NCBI GenBank assembly: GCA_001769385.1 | Contig: MEPB01000033.1 | Location: 1-64,000 of the forward strand | Source: Bacteroidetes bacterium RIFCSPLOWO2_12_FULL_35_15 | GTDB taxonomy: Bacteria; Bacteroidota; Bacteroidia; 2-12-FULL-35-15 | DNA length: 64,000 nt | Direction: 5' to 3' | Shown: positions 47,117 through 55,091 of the stretch, one piece after another | How the letters are laid out: each line of letters starts with the position of its first letter | Position numbering within the stretch: the stretch's first letter is position 1 | Translations under genes and position numbers: made by a program | Notes under the pieces: generated by a model | Databases searched by the model: none | The model's input: only the letters and a program-made list of their open reading frames with translations | What the model was told of the DNA's origin: nothing

Positions 47117-48664
47117 TTAATTTTTAATCGTTTCAATAGCAAAAGCCAATCGCTTCACTACTTCCTCTTTACCAAGTAACTCCACCATTTCAAATAACAT
47201 CGGGCCACCGCCAACACCGCTCAAACAAACACGAAACAATTGCATTACTTGTCCGGCTCCAATACCTGATTTTTCTGCTGTTGCTTTAAATGTTACTTCG
47301 GTTTCTGCTGCAGTAAATGTATTTAAATTTTTAAATGCTTCAGTTACTTCTTTGATGAATCCGGCACTTTGCTCATTCCAACGTTTTTTAATTACATCCG
47401 CATCGAAAGTTGTTGGTGCAATAAAAAAATATTTTCCACCTTCCCAAAATTCGCTCACAAAATGTGCTTTTTCTTTTACTAATTTGCAAACACCTTGTAA
47501 ATAGTGCGTAGAGAGTTGTGAATAATGAGATTCGCTAAGATTTTCTTTTAATACCGGTTTGAATAATTCTGCCAGTTCAGCATCTGGTTTCATCCTTAAA
47601 TATTGCTGATTGAACCATTTTGTTTTTTCAGGATCGAATTTAGCACCCGATTTATTTACACGTTCAAAGGTAAATGCTGCTATCAATTCATCCAGAGTAA
47701 ATAGCTCTTGTGTCGTCCCGGGATTCCATCCCAACATGGCCAACATATTTATAAAAGCTTCCGGAAAAAACCCTGTTTCACGGTAACCTACATATTTTTC
47801 ACCTGTACGTTCATCGTACCAATCAAGCGGGAACATGGGTATTCCGGATTTATCCCGTTTAGAAAGTTTTCCATTCCCATCCGGTTTTAATATCAATGGC
47901 AAATGTGCTAACAATGGCATTTTATCTTCCATTCCTAAATAGCGATAGATCAACACATGTGATGGAGCTGATGGCAACCATTCCTCACCGCGTACAGCAT
48001 GAGAAATTTCCATTTCGATATCATCTACGATATGCGCCAGATGATAGGTTGGCATTCCATCCGATTTCAATAAAACTTTATCATCTACTTGCGTAGAATT
48101 TACAACCACCCAACCACGAATAATATCATGAAAACGAATTTCTTCATTACGTGGAACTTTTAATCGAATAACATAAGGTGTTCCGGCATCCATTAATTTT
48201 TTCACATCATCTTCCGACAAGGTTAAGGAATTTCGCATGTTTTGGCGTGATACCGAATTGTATTGAGGTGCGACTACTTTTGCTGCTTCCAAACGTTTAC
48301 GCATAGCATCCAACTCTTCGGATGTATCAAATGCAACATACGCATGGCCACTGGCAATAAGCTGATCAGCATATTTTTTATAAATACCCAATTCTTTCCG
48401 TTCACTCTGACGATAGGGAGCATGCGGTCCGTCACCAAAACCAACCCCTTCGTTAGGTTCAATGCCGCACCATTTTAATGACTCAATGATATACTCTTCC
48501 GCGCCTTTAACATAGCGGGTTTGATCAGTGTCTTCGATACGTAAAATAAAATCTCCCTTGTGCTTTTTTGCAAATAAATAACTAAACAATGCTGTACGCA
48601 CACCACCCATATGTAAACCGCCTGTTGGACTTGGCGCAAAACGTAAACGAACTCTTTTCTCCAT
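47117..48664 (-). CDS. gltX: Glutamate-tRNA ligase
   Basis: A 515-residue class I aminoacyl-tRNA synthetase that charges tRNA-Glu with glutamate. The HIGH-type motif is at 18-21 (GLHMGGVRTAL), the KMSKS-type motif at 266-270 (KLSKR), and the core motif FAPSPTGGL is near the start. LRIEDTDQTR and SDGMPTYHLAHIVDDI are typical. Length and order are normal. A promoter of the Bacteroidota type lies just upstream, so the gene probably begins its own transcript. Confidence 0.96.
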   Translation of the reverse strand: MEKRVRLRFAPSPTGGLHMGGVRTALFSYLFAKKHKGDFILRIEDTDQTRYVKGAEEYIIESLKWCGIEPNEGVGFGDGPHAPYRQSERKELGIYKKYADQLIASGHAYVAFDTSEELDAMRKRLEAAKVVAPQYNSVSRQNMRNSLTLSEDDVKKLMDAGTPYVIRLKVPRNEEIRFHDIIRGWVVVNSTQVDDKVLLKSDGMPTYHLAHIVDDIEMEISHAVRGEEWLPSAPSHVLIYRYLGMEDKMPLLAHLPLILKPDGNGKLSKRDKSGIPMFPLDWYDERTGEKYVGYRETGFFPEAFINMLAMLGWNPGTTQELFTLDELIAAFTFERVNKSGAKFDPEKTKWFNQQYLRMKPDAELAELFKPVLKENLSESHYSQLSTHYLQGVCKLVKEKAHFVSEFWEGGKYFFIAPTTFDADVIKKRWNEQSAGFIKEVTEAFKNLNTFTAAETEVTFKATAEKSGIGAGQVMQLFRVCLSGVGGGPMLFEMVELLGKEEVVKRLAFAIETIKN

Positions 48665-48683
48665 TTTTATTTTAATTGAGGTG

Positions 48684-48713
48684 CAAAGATAATTGAATTT
48701 GAAGATGTAACAA
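48684..48713 (-). promoter_or_regulatory. gltX promoter, TTG-N19-TATCTTTG
   Basis: On the minus strand TTG at 48711-48713, a 19-base spacer and TATCTTTG at 48684-48691 exactly fit the Bacteroidota sigma-A pattern. The start codon is 20 bases away, so the leader is very short. Confidence 0.65.
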
Positions 48714-48767
48714 TTTGAAAATTTGAAAATGAAATAAAATACGGCTTTAAACTGCTTATTTTATTAA

Positions 48768-48775
48768 TACATTTG
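48768..48775 (+). promoter_or_regulatory. Probable -7 element of the methyltransferase
   Basis: TACATTTG fits TAnnTTTG and is placed 41 bases before the start codon. The upstream element is poor (only CTTT at about the right distance), so confidence is moderate. Confidence 0.4.
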
Positions 48776-48816
48776 CTATCACAATTTTCGGCATTTTCAA
48801 ATTTTCACATTAAATC

Positions 48817-49728
48817 ATGGAATTACTTACACCACAAAATTTTACTGATTACGAATTAATTGATGTCGGCCATTTTGAAAAGCTCGAACGATTTGGTCAA
48901 TACATTACCATTCGTCCGGAACCACAAGCTGTTTGGGATAAAACGCTTAGCAATGCCGAATGGGAAAAATTGGCACATGTAAAATTTATTTCCCGTTCAA
49001 GCTCTTCAGGAGAATGGAAAAAATTAAAACCAATGCCCGATCAATGGAAGATTAGTTATCCTGTGGTCGGAAATCAAGAAACACAAATCTGTTTCCGTTT
49101 AGGATTAACTTCTTTTAAACATGTTGGAATATTTCCGGAACAAGCAAGTAATTGGGATTATATTTTCGAAACGATTAAAGCAATGAGCGCTGACTCATCT
49201 CCCTCTGGGGGAGGTCGGGAGGGGGGGCCGAAGGTATTGAATTTATTTGCCTATACCGGTGGGGCATCATTAGCAGCAAAAGCTGCCGGAGCTGATGTTA
49301 CACATGTTGATTCGATAAAACAAGTTGTTAGCTGGAGTAAAGAAAACATGGATCTTTCCAACTTAACTAACATTCGTTGGGTGGTGGAAGATGCATTAAA
49401 ATTTGTAAAACGTGAAGAGAAACGTGGCAACAAATACAATGGAATTATACTTGATCCTCCTGCATTTGGGCACGGACCAAGTGGTGAAAAATGGAAGCTC
49501 GAAGACAATATCAACGAAATGATAAAAGGTGTTTTAAATTTATTGGATGATAAAGAACACTTCTTAATTCTGAATGCATACTCATTAGGATTTTCATCCC
49601 TCATCATCGAAAATTTACTGAAAGAAAAAGCCGGAAAAAATTTACATGTGGGCGAATTATACTTACAAGCAACCAAAGGAAGCAAGCTGCCGTTGGGTGT
49701 TTTCGGGAGGTTCAGGAATTTTTTATAA
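48817..49728 (+). CDS. Class I SAM-dependent (RlmI-type) rRNA methyltransferase
   Basis: A 303-residue protein of the RlmI/RlmK type, which uses SAM to methylate a cytosine in 23S rRNA; the exact site is unknown. The SAM motif is LNLFAYTGGASLAAKAAG (about 145-162), a GADVTHVD acidic loop follows, and the catalytic-site motif is IILDPPAFGHGPSG (about 210). Residues SADSSPSGGGREGGP, just before the SAM motif, are encoded by a C/G-rich palindrome of the REP-like family and interrupt the normal sequence in frame. The last 20 codons are repeated in diverged form at 50343-50405, beyond the DUF559 cassette. Confidence 0.9.
   Translation: MELLTPQNFTDYELIDVGHFEKLERFGQYITIRPEPQAVWDKTLSNAEWEKLAHVKFISRSSSSGEWKKLKPMPDQWKISYPVVGNQETQICFRLGLTSFKHVGIFPEQASNWDYIFETIKAMSADSSPSGGGREGGPKVLNLFAYTGGASLAAKAAGADVTHVDSIKQVVSWSKENMDLSNLTNIRWVVEDALKFVKREEKRGNKYNGIILDPPAFGHGPSGEKWKLEDNINEMIKGVLNLLDDKEHFLILNAYSLGFSSLIIENLLKEKAGKNLHVGELYLQATKGSKLPLGVFGRFRNFL
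49196..49230. repeat. REP-like palindrome inside the methyltransferase
   Basis: The sequence ctccctctgggggagg plus a downstream GGGAGGGGGGG run matches the inverted form of the C-rich palindrome family found at 49783 and 49860. It is kept in frame and encodes the Gly/Ser-rich insertion. Confidence 0.7.
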
Positions 49729-49782
49729 AGCCTACTAATTTAACTTGTTCATTCAGTTACCCGAATGATAGTTTGTACGCTG

Positions 49783-49812
49783 TCCCCCTCTTGAGGGGGA
49801 TTAAGGGGGAGG
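49783..49812. repeat. REP-like palindrome, left of the DUF559 gene
   Basis: Stem TCCCCCTC (49783-49790) and GAGGGGGA (49793-49800), followed by TTAAGGGGGAGG. The orientation is inverted relative to the copy at 49860. Confidence 0.8.
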
Positions 49813-49859
49813 CATCACGAATTAAACTCTCTGCTAATAAATATTGAAAATAAACAAAA

Positions 49860-49887
49860 CCTCCCCCTGCCCCCTCGGAGAGGGGGA
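49860..49887. repeat. REP-like palindrome before the DUF559 start
   Basis: CCTCCCCCTG is followed by a hairpin with stem CCCCCTC (49870-49876), loop GGA and stem GAGGGGG (49880-49886). It ends seven bases before the start codon, so it lies in the ribosome-binding region. Confidence 0.8.
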
Positions 49888-49894
49888 CAAAAAA

Positions 49895-50329
49895 ATGAAA
49901 GCAACAAAAGAAAACCATAATTTATATAACAGAACACTTCAGCCATTTGCACACGAAAATCGTTACCAAATGACTAAAGCAGAAGCTTGTTTGTGGAAAT
50001 ATGTGTTAAGGGCAAAAATGATGTGTGGTTATACATTTAACCGGCAACGTCCTGTTTTAAATTACATTGCCGACTTTATGTCTAAAGAATTAAAATTAAT
50101 AATTGAGGTTGATGGATACTCTCATACGTTGGATGAAGTGATTGAAAAGGATATTATTAAACAAAGAAATTTGGAAAATGCAGGATTTAAAGTAGTCCGA
50201 TTTTCGGATGAAGAGGTATTGAAAAGAATCGAAGATGTGAGAAGATCACTGGAGATAATAATAGAAGAATTAAAAAAGCTGGATAACCTCCCCTGCCCCC
50301 TCCAGATGGGGATAAAAGAAGGGGGATGA
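49895..50329 (+). CDS. DUF559-type (Vsr-like fold) endonuclease
   Basis: A 144-residue protein of the DUF559 'endonuclease domain-containing' family, related in fold to very-short-patch repair endonucleases. The ATG at 49895 is chosen because earlier codons (from 49844) are read from the palindrome. Key features are MTKAEACLWKYVLRAKM (26-42), FNRQRPVLNYIADF (48-61) with D60, LKLIIEVDGYSH (66-77) with E71/D73, and FKVVRFSDEEVL (98-109). The last 15 residues (NLPCPLQMGIKEGG) are encoded by another palindrome copy. The gene is alone, flanked on both sides by REP-like palindromes. An inserted cassette is inferred. The substrate is unknown. Confidence 0.85.
   Translation: MKATKENHNLYNRTLQPFAHENRYQMTKAEACLWKYVLRAKMMCGYTFNRQRPVLNYIADFMSKELKLIIEVDGYSHTLDEVIEKDIIKQRNLENAGFKVVRFSDEEVLKRIEDVRRSLEIIIEELKKLDNLPCPLQMGIKEGG
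50287..50326. repeat. REP-like palindrome at the 3' end of the DUF559 gene
   Basis: cctcccctgccccctccaga is followed by TGGGGATAAAAGAAGGGGGA. The order and spacing match the copy at 49860, with the stem partly degraded. It supplies the C-terminal residues and ends near the stop codon. Confidence 0.75.
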
Positions 50330-50342
50330 TGACGCTGGTAAA

Positions 50343-50405
50343 ATGAGAGCTACCAAAAGAAGTAAACGGCCACTTGGTGTTTTCGGGAGGTTCAAAAACT
50401 TTTAA
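50343..50405 (+). pseudogene. Relic or second copy of the methyltransferase 3' end
   Basis: The frame encodes RATKRSKRPLGVFGRFKNF and then a stop. The methyltransferase ends with QATKGSKLPLGVFGRFRNFL. The DNA differs mostly at silent positions, except for a perfectly kept core gtgttttcgggaggttca. This fits the end of a homologous gene left behind by a cassette that brought its own 3' end. There is no start or SAM domain here. Confidence 0.7.
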
Positions 50406-50750
50406 TTATTTTTTCTTAACAGCCGTTTTCGCTGGTGTTTTTTTGATTGGCGCTTTTTTAGTTCCGCCCTTGGCGATAACAGTATATGGATAATTCATGC
50501 GAACAAATTGCGTGAACTGAGCCTTAGTGGCATGTGCAGCAACCTCCGCCCCTTTTGTTTTATCAACCGAGATCATTTTTGAAAACTGTCCTATCTCCTG
50601 CATGGAGTTTACCTTGAATTTAAAATAAACAACATTGTTTGTTTTAAATAACTTGTTAATGGCTTGCAACTGTTGCGGTGACTGCGCCAAACCCTTCGTT
50701 GAAAAAAAGAAGAATGCAACGATGACAAGTAATGAGAATGTTTTTTTCAT
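50406..50750 (-). CDS. Small secreted protein resembling a stand-alone propeptide
   Basis: A 114-residue protein with a signal peptide (MKKTFSLLVIVAFFFFSTKGLAQ). Residues 24-92 align with the N-terminal propeptide-like part of the carboxypeptidase in the preceding gene (KLFKTNNVVYFKFKVNSMQE versus KLFKKHGEVYFKFSITSKAE; ISVDKTKGAEVAAHA versus ISIDNVKNNEVVAYA). The last 20 residues are lysine-rich (KKAPIKKTPAKTAVKKK). It starts 13 bases after the carboxypeptidase stop, so they are co-transcribed. A role as inhibitor or chaperone in trans is inferred. No similarity to an enzyme. Confidence 0.72.
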   Translation of the reverse strand: MKKTFSLLVIVAFFFFSTKGLAQSPQQLQAINKLFKTNNVVYFKFKVNSMQEIGQFSKMISVDKTKGAEVAAHATKAQFTQFVRMNYPYTVIAKGGTKKAPIKKTPAKTAVKKK

Positions 50751-50763
50751 TGAAAGTTTTAAT

Positions 50764-53700
50764 TTAATTCCCCTTTTTCTGAACGATCATTTTTTGAATT
50801 TTAGTATCTCTGTCAGAAGATATTTTCAAAAAATAAATTCCATTTTCAAAATTCATAGCTCTGATATGTATGATTTTGTTTGTTGTTGTTTCTGAATACA
50901 CATTCTGCCCCAACACCGAAAAAAGTTCAACAAGCGTTTCTGCATTGTTAAAATTTTTGAGTTCAACAGTAAAATCACCTTTGTTCGGATTCGGATAAAT
51001 TGAAAAAGAAAAGGCATCATTTTCCTCAACACCTGTAATAACAATAAGATTAGAAGAATCAGAACTGCACCCATTAGCATCGGTAACGATCACAAAATAA
51101 TTGTCGTTTTGTGTAGGCGTATAACTCTGTCCTGTTTCACCCAAAATAATCCCTGATCCATCGTACCATTGGTTTCCGGTTGCTGCACTGGAAGTTAGCG
51201 TGGCACCGGACAGTGTAATAACCGGAGTTGATGGCAAAGGGTTTATTATTACTGAAAGCGAATTGGATGTCTCCGGATTATTTAATGCACAACTATTTGA
51301 AGAATTAATTATGCAGGTAACAACATCTCCAGTAATTAATGCTGAACTGGAAAAAGTAGAACTGTTTGTTCCTGCATTACTTCCATTTACCTGCCATTGA
51401 TAGCTTGGCGCTGTTCCTCCATTTGAAGCATTTGCAGTAAATGTTGCTATTGAACCGACACAAAAACCTGATGAAGGAACAGCAATACTTGCGCCTACAT
51501 TTGTTCCCGGGTTAATGGTTGCGGTTACCGGAACTAACACACTTGTGCACCCTTGTTTGATTTCCCAATCATAGAAATAATAGTAATAAGCTAAATTATT
51601 TGCGCTGTTTCCTGTTATGGAAACAATTCCGGCAAGAGAATAAGGATAAGATGCTCCCGCAGAATTTCTATACATATTATTATTTCCTGCAACACCTAAT
51701 TGCAGATCAACACCAACCGGCACATTAAAATTTAAGGTGATCCGATTTTGTCCGGAAGGAACATTAATAAGAGCAGATTGTAAAACTGTTCCTGCATTGT
51801 TACGCAATTCGATCGTTCTGTTTCCCGCTGTATTTGCATTTACCCATACCGAAACAAGAGTAAATGCACTACTTGAAGTAAATTCTAAATAATGATATGT
51901 ACCTGCAGTAAAATATCCTCCTGCACCAATACTGCTATTTAAGGCTCCGACATATTGTGAACCTGCTCCGGCATCACTCTCAACATAATAAGTTGTACTT
52001 GATGAAAGTGTTGGTGTTGTATAAGATGTTCCTGTGTTTACTAAATTTCCCGCAGTCGCAGCATCATACCAATTTAATGTTCCGCTGCCGGAGGCTGTTA
52101 AAACTACAGAAGCCGGGCCACAACCCGGTGCTGTTGCCGACTGAACAATGGGCGCATTAACAACTGTTACTGTAACATAATTTGTTTTTATTAATGAATC
52201 AGCACCAGCGCAATTCGTTACTTTTAATTGTATGGTATAGGTTCCGCTGGAAGTGTAAACATGCGTAGGGTTTTGTTGAATGGAGGTAACACCATCACCA
52301 AAAGTCCAGAGCCAGGAAGTGGAACTGCCACTAAGGTCTGTAAAACCAACTGTTCCACCACATGCGCTTGTAATTGAGGCAGTAAAATTCGAGACCGGTG
52401 AAATGGGATTTAAACTGATATTTTGTATCGTGGCATTTCCATCCGTTACAACAATATTGTTTATTGTTTGCGATTGATAACCGGCGGCAGAATAAGTGAC
52501 ATTGTATGTCCCCTGATAAATAGGACGATGATAGTTTCCAACGGGCAATGCAGAAAAAACATGGGAACTGTCAAAATCATGCCCGCTAATAAACACTTTT
52601 GCTTTTATGGGCTGATTGGTACATGCATCTTTTATTGTTCCGCGTATGCCATGTAATGCTTCTTCCATATAATTCAGCCAGGATCTGTAGTTATCATTCC
52701 AATTTGTTAGAAGATCGGATGTAGGTGTTAGTTTTATATCCGACAATTCCAATGTAAACTCCCTGCAATGTTTATAATAATTCATATAATCCTGTCGCCC
52801 TCCGGTTACTTGATACCATGCAAAGCCATTCGTAATTCCGCTCGGAGTTACACTTGTAAAATATCCTGCCGGAGCGTTTGCCATGGCAGTATCAGCATAC
52901 TTTGAGGATTCGCGCACCCACCAATTATCATCAGCTGGTAATTGCGCCCAGGTATCCCAAGGGTAATTTACTACCTCTGCACCACCATGAAAATTTGCTG
53001 CCATCACAAAATTCATTGTGTCGGCAAAAGCCATGAAAGCTTGAGTTTCGGGCTGCCATGCATTTCCATCCGGATGAGGACCGGCTTGTGGATCGGGGTA
53101 ATTGCGATTCAGGTCGATATTATTTCCATTAAAACGTGTTGCTCCGTTTACCGTAGCATCACCTGCGGCATAAGTACCGTCAGGATTTGCAAGCGGACAT
53201 ATCCAGATCTCCATATTGTTCACCAGATTGGTAACTCGCGAATCGATACCATAATTTGTCAATAAAAAATCAATGTAATGCAACATACCAATGTACCCAG
53301 CAGTTTCATCCCCATGCATGGTGGAAGAGTATAGAAATTGCGGCTCATTTTCTTTTGCATTTATATTGTCAGAAATTTTTAACAGCATCAATTTTCTCCC
53401 ACTTGGCAAAGTTGAAATGGTAATCAGCTTGCAAATACCCGGATGATCAATTACAAACTGATTCATGATCGTTTCGTAATTTGGATAGGTTGGATATGTA
53501 TTCCAGATAGTTTGCACCTGAGTTAAACTTTTCCCTTTTCCCATCTTTACTTTATTCAATGAACTTGGAGGAGGTAAAATAGTATATTGATAATTCAGGA
53601 CAATAAACTTTGTAAAGCCACTTTTATTGGCATATGCAACTACTTCATTGTTTTTTACATTGTCGATCGAAATAATTTTGGTGAGACTATTTATTTCTGC

Positions 53701-53856
53701 TTTGGAAGTGATGCTGAATTTAAAATATACTTCCCCGTGTTTTTTAAAAAGCTTGTCAACTGTTTTTTGCTGACTTTTAGTAAGTGTTTGAGAGTTTGCT
53801 TCGATTGAACACAGTAACATCGAAAATGCAAATAAGAGAGAGAGAGCTTTCTTCAT
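50764..53856 (-). CDS. Secreted M14 zinc carboxypeptidase with T9SS type A tail
   Basis: A 1030-residue protein. The signal peptide is followed by a propeptide-like region (about 24-95). The M14 metallocarboxypeptidase domain has zinc ligands H181 and E184 (MHGDET), H290 (ANFHGGAE), substrate-binding residues N250/R251 (NIDLNRNYPDPQ) and catalytic Glu at about 370 (EFTLELSDIKL). A carboxypeptidase-regulatory/CnaB-like domain (about 400-490), a PKD domain (WLWTFGDGVTSIQQNPTH), Ig-like parts and a type A sorting domain (SFSIYPNPNKGDFTVELK, IQKMIVQKKGN) follow. It cleaves C-terminal residues from peptides outside the cell and is exported by the T9SS. The next gene encodes a paralogue of its propeptide. 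Confidence 0.94.
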   Translation of the reverse strand: MKKALSLLFAFSMLLCSIEANSQTLTKSQQKTVDKLFKKHGEVYFKFSITSKAEINSLTKIISIDNVKNNEVVAYANKSGFTKFIVLNYQYTILPPPSSLNKVKMGKGKSLTQVQTIWNTYPTYPNYETIMNQFVIDHPGICKLITISTLPSGRKLMLLKISDNINAKENEPQFLYSSTMHGDETAGYIGMLHYIDFLLTNYGIDSRVTNLVNNMEIWICPLANPDGTYAAGDATVNGATRFNGNNIDLNRNYPDPQAGPHPDGNAWQPETQAFMAFADTMNFVMAANFHGGAEVVNYPWDTWAQLPADDNWWVRESSKYADTAMANAPAGYFTSVTPSGITNGFAWYQVTGGRQDYMNYYKHCREFTLELSDIKLTPTSDLLTNWNDNYRSWLNYMEEALHGIRGTIKDACTNQPIKAKVFISGHDFDSSHVFSALPVGNYHRPIYQGTYNVTYSAAGYQSQTINNIVVTDGNATIQNISLNPISPVSNFTASITSACGGTVGFTDLSGSSTSWLWTFGDGVTSIQQNPTHVYTSSGTYTIQLKVTNCAGADSLIKTNYVTVTVVNAPIVQSATAPGCGPASVVLTASGSGTLNWYDAATAGNLVNTGTSYTTPTLSSSTTYYVESDAGAGSQYVGALNSSIGAGGYFTAGTYHYLEFTSSSAFTLVSVWVNANTAGNRTIELRNNAGTVLQSALINVPSGQNRITLNFNVPVGVDLQLGVAGNNNMYRNSAGASYPYSLAGIVSITGNSANNLAYYYYFYDWEIKQGCTSVLVPVTATINPGTNVGASIAVPSSGFCVGSIATFTANASNGGTAPSYQWQVNGSNAGTNSSTFSSSALITGDVVTCIINSSNSCALNNPETSNSLSVIINPLPSTPVITLSGATLTSSAATGNQWYDGSGIILGETGQSYTPTQNDNYFVIVTDANGCSSDSSNLIVITGVEENDAFSFSIYPNPNKGDFTVELKNFNNAETLVELFSVLGQNVYSETTTNKIIHIRAMNFENGIYFLKISSDRDTKIQKMIVQKKGN

Positions 53857-53999
53857 TGAAAAATAATTTTAATGGAAGGTAAATGAAATATTTTTAAAAT
53901 CCAATAATTAAGACCAGTTAAGGTTTTGTTCGTTTAGATTCTAAAAATGATTAGCCGAATTTTTTAAAAAGAATTCTTCGCGGCTGTGGACCCTGTATA

Positions 54000-54085
54000 T
54001 TTTTTTGCCGCAGATTCGCAGATTATGTTTTTATCTTTAAAACGATTCTTGATTTAATGCGCTGTTCGTGGTTAATTATTAAAGA
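54000..54085. repeat. Element with GCCGCAGATTCGCAGATTAT arm
   Basis: The sequence at 54007-54026 matches the arms of the element at 28240-28385, and the following stretch (gctgttcgtggttaattatt) belongs to the same type of dispersed repeat. It sits between the carboxypeptidase and the DnaJ gene. Its borders are uncertain. Confidence 0.5.
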
Positions 54086-54117
54086 CACTGATAGAGAAAC
54101 AAATCATTTTACGATTC

Positions 54118-55050
54118 TTACTGAAAAAACTCCTCTACCGGAATTTTTTCAGTTTGAGTAACCTGATTGGGATGTAAAGTAACATCAAACGTTCCGTATG
54201 ACACGGTGTTGCCTATTTTTTCTTGTTTAAATTTTAAAACATCTTTCCCTGTATTCAACTTAATAAATCCAATCTCATTTAAAAATCCACCATTTATTTT
54301 GTTGTTTAAAAAAGATTTTTTTGCATCCCATTGATTTCCGAAATATATTTTTAAAAAATAATTTCCATCCGGAATGTTATTTAATTTAAACGTAGCGCCC
54401 CATGGCAGATATTGATTACGAATCGTTTTATTGGGTGTACCGCTTTGAACCAAACATACCACAACTTCGCTTTCGTCACTATTGTGAATAACAATATTGT
54501 TTTTGCTTTCCATATCATACTGCTCTTCCCCAAAAATTATACTATAAGGTGAATCCGGATTATTTATAACAGGTTCGGCTTCTTTTACAACGGAAGTTGA
54601 AGTTTCTACAGCAATGGGATGTTCCCGGATTTCATTTTTCGTATTGAATGAAATAATGAAATAAAGCAACAAAAGTGCGATTCCTACACTTACAAGTATT
54701 TGCCAACTCTCTGTATAATCAAATTTTTGAGGAACGTATTCACTTTTTTTTTGAGAAGTCCCTTGTTTTGGTTGTTGTTGCGAAAACTGATTTGCTTTAC
54801 CGGAAGAAGCTGGTTTTTGTTTTGGATAAATATGAGTATATGAAATTTTTAGATCATATTTTTTTCGTTTCTCCACATTTGACAATACAGCATATGCTTG
54901 TTGTATTTCCTTGAAATACTCTTCTGCAGCATTATTTCCATGATTTTTATCCGGATGATATTTTTTTGCCAGAGCTCTGTATGCAGTTTTTATTTCATCA
55001 AAACTGGCAGTGTTTTTTACTCCAAGAATGACATAATAATTTTTCTGCAT
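54118..55050 (-). CDS. J-domain protein with one membrane helix
   Basis: A 310-residue protein. The J domain covers residues 3-65, with the HPD motif at 32-34 ([10 protein letters not shown]) and a normal order ([45 protein letters not shown]). It is followed by a Gln/Ser/Lys-rich linker, one membrane helix at about 118-136 ([18 protein letters not shown]), and a C-terminal domain of about 170 residues that looks like a beta-sandwich ([34 protein letters not shown]). The J domain stimulates a DnaK-type ATPase and the outer part is unassigned. It lies downstream of the DUF4139 gene on the same strand, 41 bases away. Confidence 0.88.
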   Translation of the reverse strand: MQKNYYVILGVKNTASFDEIKTAYRALAKKYHPDKNHGNNAAEEYFKEIQQAYAVLSNVEKRKKYDLKISYTHIYPKQKPASSGKANQFSQQQPKQGTSQKKSEYVPQKFDYTESWQILVSVGIALLLLYFIISFNTKNEIREHPIAVETSTSVVKEAEPVINNPDSPYSIIFGEEQYDMESKNNIVIHNSDESEVVVCLVQSGTPNKTIRNQYLPWGATFKLNNIPDGNYFLKIYFGNQWDAKKSFLNNKINGGFLNEIGFIKLNTGKDVLKFKQEKIGNTVSYGTFDVTLHPNQVTQTEKIPVEEFFQ

Positions 55051-55091
55051 ATTTTCTTCCGCTCTGTTTTTTTGAAAGTAATTCTAATGAA

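Noticed and set aside
49251-49685. Minus-strand frame (144 codons) opposite the methyltransferase
   Set aside because: It fully overlaps a well-supported gene and encodes no recognisable domain.
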